DNA of 64,000 nucleotides, taken from NCBI RefSeq assembly GCF_017545445.1, contig NZ_JAFWOM010000069.1, positions 1-64,000 on the forward strand. The letters are read 5' to 3'. Source of the DNA: Fibrobacter sp. GTDB lineage: Bacteria > Fibrobacterota > Fibrobacteria > Fibrobacterales > Fibrobacteraceae. The notes beneath the pieces are model-generated. The model was not told the origin of the DNA, made no database searches, and saw nothing but the letters and a program-made list of their open reading frames with translations. The first letter of the stretch is position 1; the number at the start of each line of letters is the position of its first letter. Positions 42,548 to 51,120 of the stretch are shown here, piece after piece. The translations under genes were made by a program, and so were the position numbers.

Positions 42548-43888
42548 ATGTCTAAACTGATGCGTTCTATTTCGGGTATCCGCGGAATCGTGGGCGATAC
42601 TCTCACTCCGCAGGTTTTGCAGAGTCATGTGCGCGCTTTTCTTGAAATCACGAAGGCGAAGCGTGTGGTGATTGGCCGCGACAGCCGTCCGACGGGAGAG
42701 GCTATTGTGCAGTTTGTTGCAGGTGTTTGCCGCCTTTCCGGTGTCGATGTCGTAGATGTCGGGCTTTCGACAACTCCTACTGTGGAGCTTTTGACGACGC
42801 ATTTCAAGGCTGATGCCGGTATCATCATTACGGCTAGCCATAACCCGCTTGAATGGAACGCGCTCAAGTTCCTCAATAGCAAAGGGCTTTTCTTGGGCCC
42901 GAGCGATGTGAATAAGCTCTTCGCGCTCGCTGATGCAAACCAGTTCACTTATCCTGACTACCATACCATGGGTAAGTACGAAGTTGCTCCGGATGCAGAC
43001 GGCGTCCATGTCGAAGGTACGCTCAAGATTCCTTACGTTGATGTCGATGCCATCAAGGCAAAGCATTTCAAGGTCGCTGTCGATGCTGTGAACGGTGCCG
43101 GTAGCTTTATCGTTCCGCGTTTGCTGGAAGAACTTGGTTGTGAAGTTGTTCGTGTTCATTGTAGCCCGGACGGAACGTTCCCGCGTGGGGCTGAACCGAT
43201 TCCTGCAAATCTTGGTGACTTGCGCAATGCCGTGAAAGAGAACGGCTGTGCGGTGGGTTTCGCGGTTGACCCGGATGCGGACCGTTGCGCTCTCGTGAGT
43301 GGTGAAGGCAAGAGTATTGGCGAAGAATACACGCTTGCCATTGCTGTCGATGAAGTCCTTGCAAAGCAGAGGGGTGGCGTTTGCGTAAACCTCTCTACAA
43401 GCCGCATGAATGAAGATGTCGCTGCAAAGTACGGTTGCGAATTTAGCCGTGCCAAGGTGGGCGAAATCAACGTAAGCCTCCAGATGATTGAAAAAGGCTG
43501 TATCATCGGTGGCGAAGGCAACGGCGGCGTGATTTTGCCTGCTCTCCATTACGGTCGTGATAGCCTCGTGGCTGCTGCGCTTGTGCTCAGCTGGATGGCT
43601 CGCCATGGCGGCGGTCCGGAAAAGTTCGTGGCCGAGAATCCGGCTTACGTGATGCCGAAAAAGAAATTCGATCTCGGCGACAAGAAAGTTGCGGATATTC
43701 TCCAGAAGGTGATGGTCGAATTTAACGGCTGGAAAGTTGATGAACGCGATGGCCTTTGGCTTGGCAAAGAAAAGTCCTGGGTGCATGTGCGCGCAAGCAA
43801 TACCGAACCCGTTATCCGCGTGATTGCCGAAGCCCCGACCGTCGTCGAAGCCGAAGCCCTCTGCGCAAGAGTGGAAAAACTCATTTAG
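42548..43888 (+). CDS. Phosphohexomutase (phosphoglucomutase/phosphomannomutase/GlmM family)
   Basis: 446 residues, with AGGAG upstream. Moves a phosphate between C1 and C6 of a hexose phosphate through a phosphoserine. All four family sites are visible: opening SISGIRGIVGD, the catalytic Ser in GIIITASHNPLEWNALKF (about 98), the Mg site DPDADRCAL (about 240), GEGNGGV in sugar binding, and the C-terminal phosphate site RASNTEPVIRVIAEA. The compact length and the RGIVG opening resemble archaeal-type GlmM/ManB enzymes, so glucosamine, mannose or glucose phosphate are all possible substrates. Confidence 0.9.
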   Translation: MSKLMRSISGIRGIVGDTLTPQVLQSHVRAFLEITKAKRVVIGRDSRPTGEAIVQFVAGVCRLSGVDVVDVGLSTTPTVELLTTHFKADAGIIITASHNPLEWNALKFLNSKGLFLGPSDVNKLFALADANQFTYPDYHTMGKYEVAPDADGVHVEGTLKIPYVDVDAIKAKHFKVAVDAVNGAGSFIVPRLLEELGCEVVRVHCSPDGTFPRGAEPIPANLGDLRNAVKENGCAVGFAVDPDADRCALVSGEGKSIGEEYTLAIAVDEVLAKQRGGVCVNLSTSRMNEDVAAKYGCEFSRAKVGEINVSLQMIEKGCIIGGEGNGGVILPALHYGRDSLVAAALVLSWMARHGGGPEKFVAENPAYVMPKKKFDLGDKKVADILQKVMVEFNGWKVDERDGLWLGKEKSWVHVRASNTEPVIRVIAEAPTVVEAEALCARVEKLI

Positions 43889-44237
43889 TCGGAAGTAGGT
43901 AGCGACTGCGTCATCCACGAAGCCTGTCATCCTGGAGGGAGCTCGCGACCGATAGGATCCACTAAATGGTATTTTTTGCATTGTCACCCCGGATTTGTAC
44001 AAGTACAAAGCCCTTCGGCTCAGCTATGAAAATGCAAGCATTTTCGCAGCGTTCGCCTTGGTTGCTTTTATTCCGGGGTCCGTTTTTTTTTGCATTGTCT
44101 TCCCTGGCTCCAGAGCTGAGTCTTATACGTCTTCGTCATCCTGAAGGCGTCAGCACGAAGGATCCAGTTAAATTATTTGTTGAATTGTCACCCCTGCCCA
44201 AGGTCCCTGAGCCTGTCGAAGGGCCGGGGATCAGTTT
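43889..44237. repeat. 350-base gap with nested palindromic repeats
   Basis: GTCATCCTGGAGG...GATAGGATCC (43917-43960). Then GTCACCCCGGATTT...TTATTCCGGGGTC (43982-44084), whose loop contains two further hairpins, TTTGTAC-AA-GTACAAA (43994-44009) and AAAATGC-AA-GCATTTT (44029-44044), linked by CTTCGGCTCA. Next GTCATCCTGAAGG...GGATCCAG (44136-44165) and a GTCACCCCTGCCC...GGGCCGGGGATC unit. No gene. Confidence 0.75.
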
Positions 44238-45737
44238 TTAGAACTGCGTGATGAATTCCCAGGCGGTGGGTGTTGTCCACACCTTGCCGTCGTCGCTGGC
44301 GTTGTATGCGTGTTTACCGTCGAATGTGCACCACTTCACAGGGAAGCGCGGATCGACTGTCTTATAGTCGTAGCACACGTGCTTGCCGCCGGAGTATTCT
44401 TCGGCCTCTTCGCCGCGAGCGTCGGTGAAGTTGCCGTCGGCGTCAGGTTTTCCGTTGTTCTTCAGGATCCTGTCGCGGGCACTGCGGCCGAGCTTGGGCG
44501 TACAAAGTTCGTCTCCCATGCCGACAGTCCCCATCCATGCGATGGGGAGTCCCTTGTTCTTGGGCAAGTAAATCACTTGGTCCATCGTTGCAAATACCAC
44601 CACGCCACGCAGGCGGTGCTGGAAATCCTGTGCAAGTGCGTTACTGAACATGGCGCCGAAGCTAAACCCGACGGAGAACACGCGCGATGTATCGACGCAG
44701 AGGTTCTCGTTCAGGTAGGTGAGGAATTCGTCAAAGAAGATGTGGTCCTTGTCGTCCCCGCATCGCCATGGATTTTCTGTTTCTTTCCCGGATCTATCTG
44801 TTTCAGTCGTGTATCCGTGCGGCGCGACGAAGATGGTGTTCTCCTTGGCGCCTGACTGGTTCCTAAGTCCATAGTAGGCTTCCCTTGTTGCCACGTTCTT
44901 GGCGGAACCGCCCATGTAGTGCATGCCGAACACAAGGCGGTAGGGCTTGTTTTTGTCGTAATTTTCGGGCATGGTGAGGTAGATTTCGTGCTCGATGCCG
45001 GCGCTGGTGAACTTGAAGTTGTCTTTTAGCGTGTTGTCCTTGCCGCAGCCCTTACTAGGCGTGGGCGCATTGCCCATCGCATAACCGAATGCGTAAGTCT
45101 GCTCGCCGGGGGTTACGGAACTCGCCTTTTTGAGCTTCAGGGTTACGGTCGTGTCGAGGTTCGGAATTGCGACTTTCAGCGTGTCGAACCCGGAAGCTAT
45201 GACACGGAGCGTGTCCCCGTCACCCGGTTTTAGCAAAGCCTTATGGCCACGCTTGTCGTAAGTTGCATCTGCGGTGGCGCTAAAACGGGAACCGTTCGCG
45301 GTGAACCGGACCGTTTCTATGGCGCTACCCACGCGGACCTTCGCAAAGTACGTGCCTTGGGCGGTCACGCCCTGCCTCAAGTCGACTTGGCCTGAACCGA
45401 GCAAATCCTGGCGGAGAACACGGTTCCCCATTACGTCGAATATGCTCACCTGCACGGGGGCGTTGCTGCTCTGCGAAAAACGGAGCACCCCGTCGGAGAT
45501 GCTGATGTGCCCAGGTTTGAAACTGCCGGAAGGCAGGGAAGTCTGGTCTTCCTGGATGGTGAATTTGCCATCTTTGTCAGTTTGTGTGGAATCTCCCTTG
45601 GCAAGGAGTTTTATGAGTGCGCCCGAAACGGGGGCTCCGCTCTCGTCGGTGACCGTTCCGGCCAGCTTGAACGCCGATGCCGTAGAAAACGCTGTTATCA
45701 GCGCCATAGGGAATACGAAAAAAAAGGCTTTTTTCAT
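44238..45737 (-). CDS. Secreted CE1/LpqC-type esterase, paralogue 1
   Basis: 499 residues from the ATG at 45737 (AAGGAG upstream). Signal peptide (ALITAFSTASA-F). Residues 20-60 form a carboxypeptidase-regulatory-like beta fold (GTVTDESGAPVSGALIKLL). Residues 75-155 resemble a sorting-type beta module (VSIFDVMGNRVLRQ...QGTYFAKVRVG). The alpha/beta-hydrolase domain (about 215-499) has YRLVFGMHYMGG, IFVAPHG, nucleophile GFSFGAM (Ser near 355) and a C-terminal His in DGKHAYN. This is the fold of polyhydroxybutyrate depolymerases, feruloyl and acetyl-xylan esterases. In a fibre degrader, removal of acyl groups from hemicellulose is likely. Most divergent of four paralogues. Confidence 0.8.
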   Translation of the reverse strand: MKKAFFFVFPMALITAFSTASAFKLAGTVTDESGAPVSGALIKLLAKGDSTQTDKDGKFTIQEDQTSLPSGSFKPGHISISDGVLRFSQSSNAPVQVSIFDVMGNRVLRQDLLGSGQVDLRQGVTAQGTYFAKVRVGSAIETVRFTANGSRFSATADATYDKRGHKALLKPGDGDTLRVIASGFDTLKVAIPNLDTTVTLKLKKASSVTPGEQTYAFGYAMGNAPTPSKGCGKDNTLKDNFKFTSAGIEHEIYLTMPENYDKNKPYRLVFGMHYMGGSAKNVATREAYYGLRNQSGAKENTIFVAPHGYTTETDRSGKETENPWRCGDDKDHIFFDEFLTYLNENLCVDTSRVFSVGFSFGAMFSNALAQDFQHRLRGVVVFATMDQVIYLPKNKGLPIAWMGTVGMGDELCTPKLGRSARDRILKNNGKPDADGNFTDARGEEAEEYSGGKHVCYDYKTVDPRFPVKWCTFDGKHAYNASDDGKVWTTPTAWEFITQF

Positions 45738-46118
45738 GATTAAGCTCCTTTCTCGTAACCCCAAAGGCTTTCGATTTCTCGAATGCCAATATAGACAATA
45801 TAATTTCTAAAAGAACGAAAAGAACGTGGTAAACAAAATTTTCTAAAAAGCCGATTTCTGTTATTAGGTGGGGACTTTTGTCATTCTTGACCTTGTCATG
45901 CCGGATTTATTCCGGCATCTCCTTTTTTGCCGTCATCCTGAACTTTGAAACAGTCATCCTGGAGGGAGCGCATGCGACCGATAGGATCCAGAGAATTTGA
46001 AATTGAGATAGTCATCCTCGACCGTCAGGGAGGGGATCCATAATTTCTTGTTTATATTTATGTTGGATATTTTTTTTGTGTTTCCTGTCGGTTTGAGAAA
46101 TGACAAGAGAGGGATTTT
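45738..46118. repeat. Divergent gap with repeats
   Basis: Holds a TATAGACAA element (45790-45798) similar to half of the dyad before the other esterases, a GTCATGCCGGA...TCCGGCATCTCC palindrome (45894-45922), and GTCATCCTGGAGGG...GATAGGATCCAG and GTCATCCTCGACCG...GGGGATCC units (45950-46042). No gene. Confidence 0.6.
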
Positions 46119-47000
46119 ATGATGGGTGAAATTAATAGACTGATTGGTGTTGTGATGGTTGCACTCGCATGCGTATGCATGTGGGGGTGTTCGGATGATG
46201 TGTCGTTTGAATGGGAAAGAACTCGACGCAATGCTAAAGTTGTCGGATTTGTTGATGACTCATTGGTGATGGTCGGCGATTATCGTTTTTGGTTGGAAGT
46301 CACGGATTCATGGAATGGCGAGCACCTTGAAGAATCTGGTGCTGGTAATCCACGTTTGTGTGTCTATAATTATCGCGTTCAAGAGGATGGGCCGAGATGG
46401 TGCGATTCTGTGGCGGAGCGGAATAATTCAGGGCGGTTCGGTGGACAGATGACCGATTCGATTATTTGGGGTGGTGATTTTACAGCTAAAATGAGATTAT
46501 GGAAAATTGGGGAACAACCGCATGAAATTGCTATAGCGAGAAGGATAGAGGATGGATGCTCCGGTATATTTAAGATAACTTCCGTAAAACAGTGGCTTGA
46601 TGGAACGTTTATCGGACGAGGGGATAAATCGTTGAATGTGGGTGGAGATAGTTGTCAGTATGCAGTTTTGGATACTCTTGCAAGAATGATTACTTACAAA
46701 CGTCTTGATCAAGATTTGGAATGGATTAAGAAATGTAATGATGTGAGAGCGAGGGGTGATGATGTGTATTGTGTAATTTTGGATGATGAAGGTGAAAATA
46801 GTGTTGTTTTGAAAAATGAAAATGATACAATCCCTGCACCTCGAAAATTTGCAATTGGCGGTTTTTGGGGCGATATGATTAAAATGAGCGGAAACATTTG
46901 CAATATAAAAAATGATAAAATTACTTGTTCTGATGTAGTATGGTATGGTAATGAATTAAAGTTTTATCAGAATGGTGAAATTATAGTTGATTTGAATTAA
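46119..47000 (+). CDS. Lipoprotein of unknown function
   Basis: 293 residues, with GAGGGA upstream. Signal peptide and lipobox CMWGC (Cys24). The mature part has many Trp and Cys residues and alternating short strands (FVDDSLVMVGDYRFWLEV, GGDFTAKMRLWKIGEQPHEIAIA, IGGFWGDMIKMSGNICNIKN), suggesting a beta-rich surface domain with disulfides. Lower GC than the esterases around it. It lies on the opposite strand between esterases 1 and 2. No family recognised. Confidence 0.65.
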   Translation: MMGEINRLIGVVMVALACVCMWGCSDDVSFEWERTRRNAKVVGFVDDSLVMVGDYRFWLEVTDSWNGEHLEESGAGNPRLCVYNYRVQEDGPRWCDSVAERNNSGRFGGQMTDSIIWGGDFTAKMRLWKIGEQPHEIAIARRIEDGCSGIFKITSVKQWLDGTFIGRGDKSLNVGGDSCQYAVLDTLARMITYKRLDQDLEWIKKCNDVRARGDDVYCVILDDEGENSVVLKNENDTIPAPRKFAIGGFWGDMIKMSGNICNIKNDKITCSDVVWYGNELKFYQNGEIIVDLN

Positions 47001-47019
47001 ATATTTAATAGGATAAATT

Positions 47020-47127
47020 ATGAAAAAGGTGCTGTTGTTATTTTTTTTTTTGCCATCATGGGTTGGTCTGTTCCCAAGCCAATGGAATCTATTGACTAAC
47101 AACTATAAACTAATAACTATAAACTAA
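47020..47127 (+). pseudogene. Signal-peptide-only ORF, probably a truncated gene
   Basis: ATG AAA AAG with AGGAT upstream encodes MKKVLLLFFFLPSWVGLF, a signal peptide, then runs into TAACTAT-type repeat sequence and stops after 35 codons. A run of eleven T lies in the hydrophobic core, so slippage may also matter. It seems to be the start of a lost exported protein whose body was replaced by repeat sequence. Confidence 0.5.
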
Positions 47128-47131
47128 TTCC

Positions 47132-47160
47132 AAAAAGGGCTCGCCAATCGGCGGGCCCTT
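47132..47160 (-). terminator. Terminator of esterase 2
   Basis: On the minus strand stem AAGGGCCCGCC / GGCGAGCCCTT (one mismatch), loop GATT, then TTTGG. It lies 25 bases after the stop. Confidence 0.7.
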
Positions 47161-47185
47161 AATGTTGGAGGTGTATGAAGAAAAA

Positions 47186-48727
47186 TTAGAACTGCTCGAA
47201 GAACTTGTGGACTTCTTCGGGGACCCAAGTGCTTTCCCAGTTCCAGCCGACGCCCATGTTACCGGTGTCGTGGGCGGTCCACTGGTGGTCTCCGGGCCAG
47301 CTGCACCATTTGACTGGGAAGCGTTCATCGACGTTCTTGAAGTCGTAGCAGACGTGTCCGGTGTTACCGTTGACTTCTTGCGGTTTTTCGCTGCTGGCGT
47401 CGGTGAAGTCGCCGTTGGCATCAGCCTTGCCGTTGCGCTTGAGGATTCTCGGGAGGGCGCTGTTCTTGGCGCGGTTGTAGTCGCAACGACCGTCGTTCTT
47501 GCCGTGAACGTTCATCCAGGCAATGGGCAGGTTTTTCATATTGTTGCCTTCGGGGAGCCAGATGTTGTAATCGGCCACAGCGTAGGTGGCGGCGGCACGG
47601 ACGCGGTGCTGCATGTCCTGCATCAAGGAGTAGCTGAACATGGCTCCATAGCTAAAGCCATTAATGAACACGCGGCTGGTATCGATGCAGTAGTTTTCGT
47701 TCAAGGTCGTGAGCGTCTGGGCGAAGAAATCATGGTCGCCCTGGCCCTTGTTCCACAAGCCTCCTATAGCATCCAGCGAGACGAAAATGTAGTCGCCGTT
47801 CTTGTCGAGCACCTGCTGGCCGTAGTACGGAGTCGGATGGTCATAATCTGCGGCGTGGTGCACGAAGTCCTCGCCATTGCTGCCGTAGCAGTGCAGCGCA
47901 AAGAGCACCTTGTGCGGCTTCTTGTTGTCGTAGTTCTTGGGCAGGGTGATAAAGTATTTGCGGGTGTCGTTTCCGACTCTAATCTCGAATTGGTCGCCGT
48001 TTTCGACGCTCTTGACTTTTCTCAACGTGGAATTGGTGCCGCAGCCTTTACTCGGGGTCGGATCGTTCTTCAATGCGTAACCGAATTTGAATGTCGGTGC
48101 GGGAGGAACCGTTTTCGTGAGCTTCACGTTGAGTGTGGTGTCGAGAGTGCCCAGCGGCACCGTGAGCGTATCGAAACCTTCGGCGATAAAGCGGATAGCT
48201 TCGTCTTTTTGAGCGTCCTTCATAAGGGCGGCTGCACTTGCAGAGCCGAAAGAGCTGCTGAAGCTACCGTCTGTCGTGAACTTGAAATTCTGCTTGGCAC
48301 TGCCGACGGAGACTTGTGCGAAATACGTGCCTTGAGATTTGATGCCCTTGCTCAAGTCAAACGTGCCGGAACCCTGCAAGGATTTCTTGAAAACTTGATG
48401 GCCGAGCGAATTGAAAATCTTGACTTGAACAGGCTGCGAACTGCTCTGGTAAGAGAGTATGCCGTTGTTGATGTTCACGTAACCGACTTGATTTCTGAAA
48501 GCCGGGGAGATTGCTTCAAGAGAATCCTTCTCGTCTTCGTGGATGGTGAATTTGCCCTTGTCGTCGGTCTTTGCAGTCTTGCCCTCTTTGAGGAGGCTTA
48601 CCGAGGCGTCTTTGATGGTCTTGCCGTCTTCGTCAGATACGGTACCCGTTATGGTGTAAGCTGATGCAAATCCGCAGAATGCCAAAAGGCACGCTGTCGT
48701 AAAAACATGGGATGACTTGATAATCAT
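47186..48727 (-). CDS. Secreted CE1/LpqC-type esterase, paralogue 2
   Basis: 513 residues from the ATG at 48727 (AAGGAG upstream). Signal peptide LLAFCGFASA-Y, then the regulatory-like fold YTITGTVSDEDGKTIKDASVSLL, the internal sorting-like module (VQVKIFNSLGHQVFKK...QGTYFAQVSVG), a short Ala-rich link and the hydrolase. Nucleophile GFSYGAM (Ser near 357), preceding VLFALHCYG, and SWPGDHQWTAHD with the probable catalytic His. Conserved Cys at PSKGCGTNSTL and in DGRCDYNRAKN suggests disulfides. The signal peptide and first 60 residues are almost the same as in paralogue 3. Confidence 0.82.
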   Translation of the reverse strand: MIIKSSHVFTTACLLAFCGFASAYTITGTVSDEDGKTIKDASVSLLKEGKTAKTDDKGKFTIHEDEKDSLEAISPAFRNQVGYVNINNGILSYQSSSQPVQVKIFNSLGHQVFKKSLQGSGTFDLSKGIKSQGTYFAQVSVGSAKQNFKFTTDGSFSSSFGSASAAALMKDAQKDEAIRFIAEGFDTLTVPLGTLDTTLNVKLTKTVPPAPTFKFGYALKNDPTPSKGCGTNSTLRKVKSVENGDQFEIRVGNDTRKYFITLPKNYDNKKPHKVLFALHCYGSNGEDFVHHAADYDHPTPYYGQQVLDKNGDYIFVSLDAIGGLWNKGQGDHDFFAQTLTTLNENYCIDTSRVFINGFSYGAMFSYSLMQDMQHRVRAAATYAVADYNIWLPEGNNMKNLPIAWMNVHGKNDGRCDYNRAKNSALPRILKRNGKADANGDFTDASSEKPQEVNGNTGHVCYDFKNVDERFPVKWCSWPGDHQWTAHDTGNMGVGWNWESTWVPEEVHKFFEQF

Positions 48728-48828
48728 GTGGACTCCTTTTTTCCCAAATACCCCTAAATGGTAACACACCCATTATGAATTAATTTATAATGCGATGGGG
48801 CTAAGGTCTCACGCCGAACGTTCATGCC

Positions 48829-48847
48829 TATGGACGAATTGTCTATA
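48829..48847. promoter_or_regulatory. 19-bp dyad upstream of esterase 2
   Basis: TATGGACGAATTGTCTATA, arms TATGGAC / GTCTATA with one mismatch around GAATT, 102 bases before the start codon. Related sites stand at nearly the same distance before esterases 3 and 4. Probably an operator or activator site. Confidence 0.6.
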
Positions 48848-48899
48848 AAAAGATGTTTACAGTAAAAATATGGACTCGCCGCTATTCTGAATTATGATT

Positions 48900-49019
48900 A
48901 GAATAGACGTCATTCTGAGTTGATTATGATTGGAATAGACGTCATTCTGAGTGAAACGAAGAATCCAGTGAAGTCTTGAAAGTTACGACAAGAAATAACT
49001 GGATTCAGGATGACGGTAC
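48900..49019. repeat. GTCATTCTGAG-type dyad repeat
   Basis: GACGTCATTCTGAG is present twice (48908 and 48936); the second copy continues GAAACGAAGAATCCAG and is mirrored by CTGGATTCAGGATGACGG about 40 bases later, so the unit can fold back on itself. Confidence 0.7.
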
Positions 49020-49045
49020 AAAAAAACGGCTTCCGGGGAAGCCGT
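49020..49045 (-). terminator. Terminator of esterase 3
   Basis: On the minus strand stem ACGGCTTCC / GGAAGCCGT with a 2-base loop, followed by T7. Close copy of the terminator at 51066-51092. Confidence 0.85.
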
Positions 49046-49076
49046 CTTTTGGTAGAGAGCTGATTATGAAATTCGA

Positions 49077-50636
49077 TTAGAACTGTTCGAAGAATTTGTG
49101 AACTTCTTCGGGAACCCAAGTTTCTTGCCAGCCGGCACCGACGTTCATACTGCCGTTGTCGTGAGCGGTCCACTGGTGTCCACCCGGCCAGCTGCACCAC
49201 TTGACCGGGAAGCGTTCGTCAACAGTCGTGAAATCGTAGCAGACGTGTCCGGTATTGCCGTTGTTTTCCTTGGGCTTTTCGGCACTTGCGTCAGTGAAGT
49301 TCCCGTTGGCATCGGCCTTGCCGTTACGCTTCAGGATTCTCGGGAGGGCGCTGTTCTTGGCGCGGTCGTAGTTGCACATGCCGTCGTTCTTGCCATGAAC
49401 GCCCATCCAGGCAATCGGCAATTTTTTGGCGTCATAACGGCCCGGATTTGCGGATTCTGCCGGCAGCCAAATGTTGTAGTCGGCGGTTGCATAGACGGCC
49501 ACGGCGCGGAGTCTTTCTTGCATGTCCTGGGCGAGGGAGTTCGTGAACATAGCACCGAAGCTAAAGCCGGTTGCAAAAACGCGGGTCGTGTCGATGCAGT
49601 AGTTGTCGAACATCGCGGTAATCATCTCGTCAACGAACTGGTGGTCTTCCTTGCCATTCCATGTTCCGTTGTCATTGCCCTGCGGAGCAATAAAGATGTA
49701 GTCGCCGTTCTTGTCCAGATTCTGCTGGCCATAGTACGGAGTCGGATGGTCGTAGTCCGGAGAATGGTGCACAAAGTCTTCGGCTTTAGAGCCCATGCAG
49801 TGGTTTGCGATGAGGAGCTTGTGGGCCTTGGTGTTGTCGTAGTTCTTCGGCAAGGTGATGAAGAACGTGCGGTTCTTGCCGCCGACATTCAGATTGAATT
49901 GCTCGCCATTTTCGACCTTTCTGTTCGATTTCAACGTAGAATTCGTGCCGCAACCCTTACTCTTGCGCGGTTCGTTCTTCAAGGCGTAACCGAACTTGAA
50001 CGTCTGTTCAGCCGGGGTGCTTGCGGTGAGCTTCACGTTGAGAGTCGTGTCAAGCGTGTTGAGGGCGATCGTAAGCGTGTCGTAGCCTTCTGCGATGAAG
50101 CGGATGGCTTCGTCTTTCTGCGCTTCCTTCATCAAGGCGTTTGCACTTGCAGAACCGAAAGAGCTGCCGTAAGTGCCGTCAGTCGTGAACTTGATCGTTT
50201 GCTTTGCACTGCCCACGGAAACTTGTGCGAAATAGGTGCCGCGTGCTTTGATACCCTTGCTCAAGTCATACGTGCCAGACCCCTGCAAGGATTTCTTGAA
50301 AACTTGATTGCCAATCGAATTGAAAATCTTGACCTGCACCGACTGCGAACCGCTCTGGTAAGAGAGAATGCCGTTGTTGATGTTCACATAACCGACTTGA
50401 TTTCTGAAAGCCGGATGGATCGCATCGGAGGTATCCTTTTCGTCTTCGTGGATAGTAAATTTGCCGTCTTTGTCGGTCGTGGCAGTCTTGCCTTCCTTGA
50501 GGAGGCTTACCGAAACGTCCTTGAGGGCTTTGCCTCCGTCGTCGGAAACCGTACCTGTTATGGTATAAGCTGATGCGAATCCGCAGAATGCCAAAAGGCA
50601 CGCCGCAGTCATAATATTAGGTGCTTTGATTGTCAT
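49077..50636 (-). CDS. Secreted CE1/LpqC-type esterase, paralogue 3
   Basis: 519 residues from the ATG at 50636 (AAGGAG upstream). Same domain order as paralogue 2, which it most resembles: signal peptide CLLAFCGFASA-Y, regulatory-like fold (GTVSDDGGKALKDVSVSLL), internal sorting-like module (IFNSIGNQVFKKSLQGSG), hydrolase with HKLLIANHCMG, FIAPQGND, nucleophile GFSFGAM and the His in WPGGHQWTAHD. The loop after the nucleophile is a little longer (ESANPGRYDAKK). The high similarity along the whole length, including leader and terminator, points to recent tandem duplication. Confidence 0.82.
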   Translation of the reverse strand: MTIKAPNIMTAACLLAFCGFASAYTITGTVSDDGGKALKDVSVSLLKEGKTATTDKDGKFTIHEDEKDTSDAIHPAFRNQVGYVNINNGILSYQSGSQSVQVKIFNSIGNQVFKKSLQGSGTYDLSKGIKARGTYFAQVSVGSAKQTIKFTTDGTYGSSFGSASANALMKEAQKDEAIRFIAEGYDTLTIALNTLDTTLNVKLTASTPAEQTFKFGYALKNEPRKSKGCGTNSTLKSNRKVENGEQFNLNVGGKNRTFFITLPKNYDNTKAHKLLIANHCMGSKAEDFVHHSPDYDHPTPYYGQQNLDKNGDYIFIAPQGNDNGTWNGKEDHQFVDEMITAMFDNYCIDTTRVFATGFSFGAMFTNSLAQDMQERLRAVAVYATADYNIWLPAESANPGRYDAKKLPIAWMGVHGKNDGMCNYDRAKNSALPRILKRNGKADANGNFTDASAEKPKENNGNTGHVCYDFTTVDERFPVKWCSWPGGHQWTAHDNGSMNVGAGWQETWVPEEVHKFFEQF

Positions 50637-50733
50637 TGATACTCCTTTTTTCACCAAACCTCTCTAAAAACGCACTCTTACAAACCAATCTAAATTGTAA
50701 TACGAATAATGTTTTGTAATGAATCCATGCGGC

Positions 50734-50752
50734 TATGGACGATTTGTCTATA
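50734..50752. promoter_or_regulatory. 19-bp dyad upstream of esterase 3
   Basis: TATGGACGATTTGTCTATA, differing from the site at 48829 by one base in the centre and placed 98 bases before the start codon. The bases after it (AAAAGATTTTTAC) also match. Confidence 0.6.
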
Positions 50753-50785
50753 AAAAGATTTTTACGTTTTCTGGTTCTGTATATG

Positions 50786-51000
50786 CCGACCCCGGAACAC
50801 TTCGGCGTAGCTCAGTGTATCGCGGTGTCCGGGGTGACAAATGAAAAACGGCACACAGCCATTCAGCGTGGATTATGATAGGGACAGTCGTCATTCTGAC
50901 CCTGTAAGGGGAAGAATCCAGTGAAGTCTAGCATGTAACAACAAGAAATGACTGGATCCTTCGGGCTTTCAGCCCTCAGGATGACGGTCGTGGGTGGCGC
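50786..51000. repeat. Palindromic repeats between esterases 3 and 4
   Basis: CCGACCCCGGAACAC...GTGTCCGGGGTGACA (50786-50839), then GTCATTCTGACCC...GAATCCAG mirrored by CTGGATCC...CAGGATGACGG (50890-50988). Further GTCAGAATGACGGTC-like units continue to about 51060. No gene in 50637-51120. Confidence 0.7.
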
Positions 51001-51065
51001 GTCAAGATGACGAGGTGCAAGTGGTGTCAGAATGACGGTCGTGAATTGCGTTAGGATGACGGTAC

Positions 51066-51092
51066 AAAAAAACGGCTTCCGGATGGAAGCCG
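51066..51092 (-). terminator. Terminator of esterase 4
   Basis: On the minus strand stem CGGCTTCC / GGAAGCCG with loop ATCC, followed by T7. Confidence 0.85.
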
Positions 51093-51120
51093 CTTTTAGA
51101 GAGCTGATTATGAAATTTGT

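Noticed and set aside
42167..44008. A 613-codon open frame on the minus strand opposite the phosphohexomutase gene
   Set aside because: It lies wholly antisense to a gene with all family motifs. The protein is rich in His, Arg and Asp in the way antisense frames of biased genes are, and has no recognisable domain.
49098..50573. Long plus-strand frames opposite the esterase genes (also at 47162-48664 and 51142-52593)
   Set aside because: They repeat in each paralogue only because the sense genes are paralogues. No ribosome binding site, and the products have no domain.
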